Source of the DNA: Streptomyces sp. NBC_00461
GTDB taxonomy: Bacteria > Actinomycetota > Actinomycetes > Streptomycetales > Streptomycetaceae
Length of the DNA: 64,000 nt
NCBI RefSeq assembly: GCF_036013935.1
Contig: NZ_CP107902.1
Coordinates: 8,465,001 to 8,529,000, forward strand
Direction: 5' to 3'
This document shows, one piece after another, positions 58,047 to 64,000 of this stretch (positions within the stretch are counted from its first letter, which is position 1; each line of letters opens with the position of its first letter). The notes under the pieces were generated by a model. It saw nothing but the letters and a program-made list of their open reading frames with translations. It did not search any database and had not been told where the DNA came from. Position numbers and translations under genes: made by a program.

Positions 58047-58100
58047 TAGCAGCGCTAATTAAGTTCCTGCGGGTCCGCGCCACCGAACGGACCCCGCAGG
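58047..58100. promoter_or_regulatory. Dyad and leader hairpin between lipase and thiolase genes
   Basis: TAGC-AGC-GCTA at 58047-58057 lies in an AT-rich patch and may be an operator for both divergent genes. At 58066-58100 CCTGCGGGTCCG pairs with CGGACCCCGCAGG (one bulged C) around a 10-nt loop, in the thiolase leader. TACAGC occurs three times just after it (58112-58137). No T-run follows, so this looks like a leader structure rather than a terminator. Confidence 0.45.
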
Positions 58101-58180
58101 TCGAACAGCCCCTACAGCCCAATACAGCCTCGGTACAGCGCGTACGGCCTCGTAGAGCGTCGTCGGTCAGGAGTCCTGTC

Positions 58181-59368
<1,188 letters not shown>

Positions 59369-59416
59369 AACGCGCGGCTCGTGAGGCGCCTCAAAAGGAC
59401 ACTGCTCGACGCCGGT

Positions 59417-59493
59417 CAGGGCAATTCGGCCCGTCCGGCGTTTGAGGACGAGGCCGTCCAGGCCGAAGCGGGGGCCTGGGGCGGCTGCCCCGG
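59417..59493 (+). repeat. Streptomyces-type interspersed intergenic repeat
   Basis: The stretch has the blocks GGCCCGTCCGGCGTTTGAGG, ACGAGGCCGTCCAGGCCG and AAGCGGGGGCCTGGGGC, ending in a CTGGGGC/GCCCCGG hairpin. I recognise this order from many Streptomyces intergenic regions. It lies 50 bp after the thiolase stop and its hairpin may end transcription. Confidence 0.65.
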
Positions 59494-59568
59494 CACGCCA
59501 CCGCCGAGTGCCACCCAGCGAGACGGTACTTACACGCCCCGTTGGCTGCACATAGCATCGGTCCCCGC

Positions 59569-60342
59569 ATGAACACGATGACGCTCTGGCACATATCCGG
59601 CTGGGAGTTCGCCGCCCTCGCCTTCGCGGCCCTCCTCGTCGGCTTCTCGAAGACCGCGGTGAGCGGGGCCAACACGGTGAGCCTCGCCGTCTTCGCGGCG
59701 GTCCTGCCCGCCCGCGCCTCCACCGGCGTACTCCTGCCCATCCTGATCGTCGGCGACGTCCTCGCGGTCCTGACCTATCGGCGGCACGCCCACTGGCCCA
59801 CGCTGTGGCGGCTGTTCCCGGCGGTCGCGGCGGGCGTGGTCGTCGGCACACTGTTCCTGGTGTGGGCCGACGACGGAGTCGTACGGACGTCGATCGGCGC
59901 GATCCTGCTGCTGATGGCGGGCGTGACCGTGTGGCGGCGGCGTACGGCGGAGCCCGACGAGGAGCCGGACTCGGTGGCGACGAAGTCCGGCCGCGTCAAG
60001 GCGCGCTCGTACGGCGTCCTCGGCGGCTTCACCACGATGGTCGCCAACGCGGGCGGCCCGGTGATGTCGATGTACCTGTTGTCGGCGGGTTTCCGGAAGC
60101 TCGGCTTCCTGGGGACGTCCGCGTTCTTCTTCCTGATCGTGAACGTGTCGAAGGTGCCCTTCAGCGCCGGCCTCGGCCTGATCGACGGCCACTCGCTACT
60201 CCTTGACGCCGCACTCGCGGTGTTCGTCGTACCTGGTGCGTTGTTCGGCAAATGGGCTGTGAACCGAATCAACCAGCGCCTCTTCGAACAACTCGTGATC
60301 GCGGCGACGATCGTGGGTGGCCTGCAGCTGCTGCTGCGCTAG
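59569..60342 (+). CDS. TauE/SafE-family sulfite/sulfonate exporter-like permease
   Basis: A 257-residue membrane permease with about eight hydrophobic segments. The first reads WEFAALAFAALLVGFSKTAV, followed by GANTVSLAVFAAVLPARAS, the conserved N-terminal repeat of TauE/SafE; the second repeat begins LGGFTTMVANAGGPVMSMYL. The family exports sulfite, sulfolactate or other small organic anions. The ATG at 59569 is used. It stands alone, so the substrate is unknown. Confidence 0.85.
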   Translation: MNTMTLWHISGWEFAALAFAALLVGFSKTAVSGANTVSLAVFAAVLPARASTGVLLPILIVGDVLAVLTYRRHAHWPTLWRLFPAVAAGVVVGTLFLVWADDGVVRTSIGAILLLMAGVTVWRRRTAEPDEEPDSVATKSGRVKARSYGVLGGFTTMVANAGGPVMSMYLLSAGFRKLGFLGTSAFFFLIVNVSKVPFSAGLGLIDGHSLLLDAALAVFVVPGALFGKWAVNRINQRLFEQLVIAATIVGGLQLLLR

Positions 60343-60443
60343 CCGCCCTCTGCGCACCGCCGTTTTGCGTCGGCCACTGCTCCGCCGGTGGGCGGGAATG
60401 CGAGGGCGGCATGCGTTGTTGCACGGGATGTGATTGACATGCT

Positions 60444-60458
60444 CGGATCAAAGATCCG
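60444..60458. promoter_or_regulatory. Palindrome upstream of the cysteine-free ribosomal protein genes
   Basis: CGGATC-AAA-GATCCG is a perfect 15-bp inverted repeat, five nt after a TTGACA (60434-60439) and 24 bp before the L33 start. It is a candidate operator. A canonical Zur box (TGATAATGATTTTCATTATCA type) is not seen in the gap. Confidence 0.45.
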
Positions 60459-60482
60459 TGGTGTGGGCGAAGGGAGGACCTC

Positions 60483-60647
60483 ATGGCACGCAGCACCGCG
60501 CGCCCCGTCGTCACGCTGAAGTCGACGGCCGGAACCGGTGTCACCTACGTGACCCGCAAGAACCGCCGGAACCACCCCGACCGGCTGGTCCTGCGCAAGT
60601 ACGACCCGGTGGTGGGCGAACACGTCCCGTTCCGCGAGGAGCGCTGA
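60483..60647 (+). CDS. rpmG: 50S ribosomal protein L33, cysteine-free type
   Basis: A 54-residue L33: [19 protein letters not shown] and [20 protein letters not shown]. The two CxxC pairs of the zinc-binding form are absent, so this is the zinc-independent paralogue that replaces the usual L33 when zinc is scarce. GGGAGG precedes the ATG. It starts a three-gene block with L31 and L36 of the same kind. Confidence 0.93.
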   Translation: MARSTARPVVTLKSTAGTGVTYVTRKNRRNHPDRLVLRKYDPVVGEHVPFREER

Positions 60648-60693
60648 CCCAACCTGCGCCATTCCGGCGCAGGGCTCCGAGGAAGGAAACCCC

Positions 60694-60951
60694 ATGAAGC
60701 CCCGCATCCATCCCGACTCCCGGCTCGTGGTCTTCCGCGACCGCGCCGCGGACGTCGCGTTCCTGACCCGTTCCACCGCCGACTCGTCTAAGACGATCGA
60801 GTGGGAGGACGGTCACTCGTACCCCCTGATCGACGTCGAGATCTCCTCGGCGTCCCACCCCTTCCACACAGGCAACACGCGGGTCATGGACACCGCGGGC
60901 CGGGTGGAGCGCTTCGAGCGTCGCTACGGCCGTGCCATCACGCGTGACTAG
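60694..60951 (+). CDS. rpmE2: 50S ribosomal protein L31 type B (cysteine-free)
   Basis: An 85-residue L31 of type B, reading [20 protein letters not shown] and [20 protein letters not shown]. It lacks the zinc-binding cysteines of type A L31 and would replace it under zinc limitation. It lies 46 bp after L33 with AGGAAGG before the ATG. Confidence 0.94.
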   Translation: MKPRIHPDSRLVVFRDRAADVAFLTRSTADSSKTIEWEDGHSYPLIDVEISSASHPFHTGNTRVMDTAGRVERFERRYGRAITRD

Positions 60952-60963
60952 GAGAGCAGAACC

Positions 60964-61086
60964 ATGAAGGTGCGCAAATCCCTGCGCTCACTGAAGTCCA
61001 AGCCCGGGGCCCAGGTGGTCCGCCGACGCGGCGTGGTCTTCGTCATCAACAAGAAGGACCCCCGCTTCAAGGCCCGCCAGGGCTGA
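60964..61086 (+). CDS. rpmJ: 50S ribosomal protein L36, cysteine-free 40-residue form
   Basis: A 40-residue L36, [19 protein letters not shown] followed by [20 protein letters not shown] and G. The cysteines and histidine of the zinc-binding 37-residue form are missing. It follows L31 by 12 bp and completes the zinc-independent set. A long hairpin lies 17 nt after its stop. Confidence 0.93.
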   Translation: MKVRKSLRSLKSKPGAQVVRRRGVVFVINKKDPRFKARQG

Positions 61087-61103
61087 CGAGGATCCACACA
61101 TCA

Positions 61104-61139
61104 GGACGGCCGCCGGGCACCCCTGCCGGGCGGCCGTCC
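61104..61139 (+). terminator. Hairpin after the ribosomal protein operon
   Basis: GGACGGCCGCCGGGCA and TGCCGGGCGGCCGTCC pair over 16 positions with one mismatch around a CCCC loop. It separates the L36 gene from cobK. The T-run is weak (CGTCATG). Confidence 0.65.
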
Positions 61140-61207
61140 CGTCATGTGCTCCCCTCGGGGCGGGCCCTGCACGTCCGCCCCCGCACGCGACCTCGTACGC
61201 TCGCCCC

Positions 61208-61951
61208 ATGTCCCCCCACGTGCTGATCCTCGGCGGCACCGCCGAGGCCCGCGAACTGGCCGCCGTGCTCGCGGCACGCCCCGGCGTGCGGGTCACCACC
61301 TCCCTCGCGGGGCGCGTGACACGACCGGGCGCCCTGGCGGGAGACGTGCGCGTCGGGGGCTTCGGCGGGGCGGCAGGGCTGGCCGACTGGCTGCGTGAAC
61401 AGCACGTGGACGCCCTCGTCGACGCGACGCACCCCTTCGCCGAGACGATCACCGCCAACGGCGCGCGGGCCGCGGCGGCCAGTGGAGTGTCGTCGGTGGT
61501 GCTGCGCCGCCCCGGCTGGCGGCCGGGCCCCGAGGACCGCTGGCACCTGGTCACGTCGCTGAGCGCGGCGGCCGACGCGCTGCCGCGGTTCGGCTCCCGG
61601 GCATTCCTGACCACCGGCCGCCTCGGCCTGTCGGCCTTCGCACACCTCGCGGACATGCACTTCGTCGTACGGTCGGTGGAGCCCCCCGAGCCGCCTGTGC
61701 CGCCGCACACCGAAGTGCTGCTCGCACGCGGGCCGTTCACGGTCGCCGACGAGACGACGCTGCTGCGCGAGTACCTGATCGACGTCCTGGTCACGAAGGA
61801 CAGCGGGGGAGAGGCGACGGCTGCCAAGCTCACGGCCGCACGCCAACTCGGGCTGCCCGTCGTGGTCGTACGTCGACCGCCCCTGCCGAGGGGTGTGAGC
61901 GCGGTGTCGGACGTGGCGGGTGTCCTGGTCTGGTTGGGCTTCAACTCGTAG
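61208..61951 (+). CDS. cobK: Cobalt-precorrin-6A reductase
   Basis: A 247-residue CobK/CbiJ enzyme that reduces a macrocycle double bond of precorrin-6A with NAD(P)H during cobalamin synthesis. The N-terminal nucleotide-binding motif is VLILGGTAEARELAAVL; later VDATHPFAETITANGARA and FLTTGRLGLSAF and VTKDSGGEATAAKL are family landmarks. TACGCT six nt before the ATG indicates a leaderless mRNA. It converges with cobF, the enzyme of the preceding step. Confidence 0.92.
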   Translation: MSPHVLILGGTAEARELAAVLAARPGVRVTTSLAGRVTRPGALAGDVRVGGFGGAAGLADWLREQHVDALVDATHPFAETITANGARAAAASGVSSVVLRRPGWRPGPEDRWHLVTSLSAAADALPRFGSRAFLTTGRLGLSAFAHLADMHFVVRSVEPPEPPVPPHTEVLLARGPFTVADETTLLREYLIDVLVTKDSGGEATAAKLTAARQLGLPVVVVRRPPLPRGVSAVSDVAGVLVWLGFNS

Positions 61952-62014
61952 AGGGACAAGGGAGAAGGGAAGTCGGACACAGGCCAAGCGCCGCTTGGGC
62001 TCACTCCCTTGGGC

Positions 62015-62788
62015 TCACTCCCTTGGGTTACGGCGCAGCAGATACGTGTCCATGATCCATCCCTTGCGCTCCCGGGCCTCGGCCCGCAACCGCTCGATCC
62101 GCGGAGCGGCCTCGCCGATCGGCCCGGAGACGAGGATCTCGTCCGGAGTGCCTATGTACGCGCCCCAGTAGATGTCGATGTCCTGGTCGGCGTACTGCCG
62201 GAACGTCCGATGGGCATCCAGCATCACCACCACGTCGTCCACCCCTTCCGGGAAACCCTCGGCGAGCCGGCGCCCGGTGGTGATCTGGACGGGCCGGGCG
62301 ACCCGGTTGAGCCCCGTACGATGCCGGGCGACGAGCGCGGAGACGCTGCTGATCCCGGGCACGACGTCGTACTCGAAGGTCACGCTGCCGCGCCCCAGGA
62401 TCTCCTCCAGGATCCCGAGCGTGCTGTCGTACAACGCCGGATCCCCCCACACCAGGAACGCGCCGCTCTCGTCCTCGCCCAGCTCCTCGGCGATCAACTG
62501 CTCGTAGATGTCGGCACGGGCACTGCGCCAGTCACCGACGGCGGGGGAGTAGGCCGCACCCCCCGCGCTCCGGTCCCGCTCCGGATCCCGTGCCTCGACC
62601 ACCCGGTACGACGCCCCGTCCGGGAGGTGCGCGTCGAGCATGTCCCGGCGCAGCCGCGTGAGATCGTCCTTCACCTCACCCTTCTCGAGGATGAAGAACA
62701 CGTCCGTACTCCGCAGCGCCCTGACCGCCTGCAGGGTGAGCTGGTCGGGGTCGCCCGCGCCGATACCGATGACATGAATCTTTCGCAC
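62015..62788 (-). CDS. cobF: Precorrin-6A synthase (deacetylating)
   Basis: A 257-residue SAM-dependent tetrapyrrole methylase. The N-terminal motif is IHVIGIGAGDPDQLTLQ, and FLVWGDPALYDSTLGILEE and YDVVPGISSVSALVARH are conserved in CobF. It methylates C-1 with loss of acetate in aerobic cobalamin synthesis. The GTG at 62788 is chosen; the longer upstream frame is non-coding Arg-rich sequence. A 14-bp tandem repeat (61995-62022) covers its stop codon. It converges with cobK; no cobalamin riboswitch is evident upstream. Confidence 0.9.
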   Translation of the reverse strand: MRKIHVIGIGAGDPDQLTLQAVRALRSTDVFFILEKGEVKDDLTRLRRDMLDAHLPDGASYRVVEARDPERDRSAGGAAYSPAVGDWRSARADIYEQLIAEELGEDESGAFLVWGDPALYDSTLGILEEILGRGSVTFEYDVVPGISSVSALVARHRTGLNRVARPVQITTGRRLAEGFPEGVDDVVVMLDAHRTFRQYADQDIDIYWGAYIGTPDEILVSGPIGEAAPRIERLRAEARERKGWIMDTYLLRRNPRE

Positions 62789-62903
62789 ACCCCGAGTCTG
62801 CCGCACGCCACTGACAGTCCGTACACCGCGTCGGCACCGAGCGAATACGGCACGGGCGCGGCATGGCCGCAGCACGGACGCGGGCCCTGCGGCGCAGGTG
62901 TTG

Positions 62904-63446
62904 CTACGGCACCTGCCCGCGCAGCCTCGGCGCCCGCGCCCCGGCATCGACGGCCCGGCCGCCGCCCTCCACGTCGTCCGCCAGCTCTCGCGCCCAGCCG
63001 ACCAGCCCCACCAGATCCATCCCAAACGGCCGCTGCCGCCCCGACTCCGCCGCCCACTCCGTCACGGCCCCGGCGCCCCGCCGCAGCAGCCGGGCGCCGC
63101 CCGTCACATTGCCCCGGGCGGCATGAGTGAGCCCCACGGAGACCTGCGCCAGGCCCCGCCACAGCCCCCGCTCCTCCTCGGGCCCGGACTTCCAGGCATC
63201 CTCGAACACCTCGTGCGCATGGAAGGGCTGCCCCGCGTCGAGCAGCTCCTGCGCCTCGGCGACGCTCTGCTCCGGCGTACGTACGACACCCTCGGGCTGC
63301 CGGGCCACCCCCTCGGCGCCGTACGGCAGGGGCCGCCCGAGCCCGTCCCGCGGCCGGGCATTGCGCGCCCGCCCCTCGCCGTCCCGGTCCCGCGCCCCGG
63401 CCACCCGGCCCGACGGCGCGCTGCTCCTGCGTCCCGTGCTGCCCAT
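62904..63446 (-). CDS. DUF309 protein
   Basis: A 180-residue protein with a DUF309 helical domain in its second half: LLDAGQPFHAHEVFEDAWK, then WRGLAQVSVGLTHAARGNVT and GGARLLRRGA. The HAHEVFE motif with its histidines and glutamates is the conserved core and could bind metal. The first 50 residues are Arg/Gly rich and probably disordered; a later start is possible. Function unknown. Confidence 0.8.
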   Translation of the reverse strand: MGSTGRRSSAPSGRVAGARDRDGEGRARNARPRDGLGRPLPYGAEGVARQPEGVVRTPEQSVAEAQELLDAGQPFHAHEVFEDAWKSGPEEERGLWRGLAQVSVGLTHAARGNVTGGARLLRRGAGAVTEWAAESGRQRPFGMDLVGLVGWARELADDVEGGGRAVDAGARAPRLRGQVP

Positions 63447-63544
63447 ACGTCGATTGTCCCGCGCCCCGGGTCCGCTTCGGCGCCAGCCCGGACGTGGGGT
63501 AAAGTGCAGTCCGCGCGATCACGCGGTTCACCGCGGAAGCGCAC

Positions 63545-63599
<55 letters not shown>

Positions 63600-63618
<19 letters not shown>

Positions 63619-63779
63619 CTGGAGACAGTCGCAAGGTCAGGGCCGGTTTCGGAGGCATCCGAAACCGGCCCTTGATCATTCTTGGGGACCAGTTGGGGAC
63701 CGGCGTCCTTGACCGAGGTCAGCGGGTCGTTCCAGTTCTCTTGTAGTCCGTCTATGAACGCGCTCCGCCGACCACTCAA
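63600..63779 (-). pseudogene. Possible C-terminal remnant of a tyrosine integrase ending in tRNA-Pro
   Basis: On the minus strand a frame opens after a TAA at 63782-63780 and ends in a TGA at 63602-63600, inside the T arm of tRNA-Pro. It includes ENWNDPLTSVKDAGPQLVPK, which resembles the C-terminal end of integrases of actinobacterial elements that insert in tRNA genes, where the stop codon lies in the attachment site. The catalytic domain is absent. No start codon with ribosome-binding site is seen, so this would be a leftover of an element that was lost. Confidence 0.4.
63639..63674. terminator. Terminator of the second tRNA-Pro
   Basis: AGGGCCGGTTTCGGA pairs perfectly over 15 bp with TCCGAAACCGGCCCT around a GGCA loop and is followed by TT. 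It lies 20 nt after the tRNA and is symmetric enough to work in both directions. Confidence 0.85.
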
Positions 63780-63856
63780 TTACTTCACATCGGGTGCGGA
63801 AAAGAGGACCTCCGCTTGTGCGACTGCCATGCTCACAAGCGCCGAAGGAGGTGGCT

Positions 63857-64000
63857 GTGACCTCGATCGCGGAGACCCGGGAATCGCCCGCTCTTGCTGT
63901 GGATACAACGGCGCAACGGCTCGCGGACCTTGCCGCTCGACAGCGGCGGGCCCTGGCCGGTGGATCCGCGCAGGCGGTGGCTCGGCAGGCGGCGCGCGGC
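63857..64000 (+). CDS. Acyl-CoA carboxylase beta (carboxyltransferase) subunit, N-terminus only
   Basis: The first 48 codons of a gene cut by the right edge. The stretch AQRLADLAARQRRALAGGSA and QAVARQAARG matches the start of propionyl-/acetyl-CoA carboxylase beta chains. The GTG at 63857 follows AAGGAGG by five nt. The enzyme would transfer CO2 from biotin to an acyl-CoA. Assignment is from the N-terminus alone, so it is provisional. Confidence 0.6.
   Translation, partial: MTSIAETRESPALAVDTTAQRLADLAARQRRALAGGSAQAVARQAARG

Noticed and set aside
61995..62022. Two tandem copies of TTGGGCTCACTCCC over the cobF stop codon
   Set aside because: Short duplication that leaves the stop intact; no further copies, so no element is claimed.
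61952..62900. Cobalamin riboswitch for cobK or cobF
   Set aside because: The sequences before both starts are short and show no B12-box-like element or extended structure.

Overview
The window looks like chromosomal DNA of a Streptomyces or close relative. The evidence is very high GC with GC-rich third codon positions, a conservon (histidine kinase, roadblock, DUF742 and GTPase genes), a CYP157-like P450, SCO-type DUF574 methyltransferase, cysteine-free L33/L31/L36 paralogues, two identical tRNA-Pro(GGG) genes and a copy of the common Streptomyces intergenic repeat. No phage, transposon, CRISPR array or classical antibiotic cluster is seen. Gene names rest on recognising protein motifs by eye; no database search was run.

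Layout. 0-5.3 kb: a TetR gene (cut by the left edge), a Glu/Leu/Phe/Val dehydrogenase behind a promoter whose -10 lies in a 20-bp palindrome, an MBL-fold hydrolase, a cupin, and an AraC/VOC pair ending at a strong terminator. 5.6-9.9 kb: a conservon cvnA-cvnB-cvnC-cvnD plus a GAF gene. 9.9-15.0 kb: TetR, GPP34, MFS, muconolactone-isomerase-like, LysR, SDR and SnoaL-like genes that appear linked by two shared operator motifs. 15.0-20.2 kb: a Gfo/Idh/MocA remnant, the threonine catabolic genes tdh-kbl, LysR, XRE-cupin/GNAT and MmcQ. 20.2-24.7 kb: a split transketolase behind a MerR-like promoter, a HemK-like methyltransferase, an unknown gene, a decayed phosphotransferase and tRNA-Pro.

24.8-32.2 kb: MFS, M24 protein, flotillin with a small NfeD-like partner, secreted SGNH hydrolase, membrane acyltransferase, and an HxlR/PaaI divergent pair. 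32.4-38.4 kb: a GH63/GH13 operon, NUDIX, and an aldo/keto reductase whose Shine-Dalgarno lies in a long hairpin. 38.4-46.4 kb: a SigG-type ECF sigma operon with a DHFR-like gene and a broken TfoX gene, DUF427, NUDIX, an amidohydrolase/glutamine-synthetase-like pair, DUF574 methyltransferase, lipoprotein and zinc ribbon. 46.5-48.6 kb: K+ channel and an ExxR-less P450.

48.6-56.6 kb holds the most interesting block: an XRE-cupin regulator with its own palindrome, then a tightly coupled seven-gene operon (M24-fold protein with an altered metal site, TPP-dependent E1 alpha and beta without E2/E3, amidohydrolase, bicupin, SDR without catalytic Tyr/Lys, 3-hydroxyisobutyrate-dehydrogenase-like enzyme). 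It looks like a dedicated catabolic route whose substrate I cannot name. 56.6-64 kb: DUF3140, lipase, thiolase, TauE/SafE permease, zinc-independent ribosomal proteins, cobK and cobF, DUF309, the second tRNA-Pro with an apparent integrase remnant reading into it, and the start of an acyl-CoA carboxylase beta subunit.
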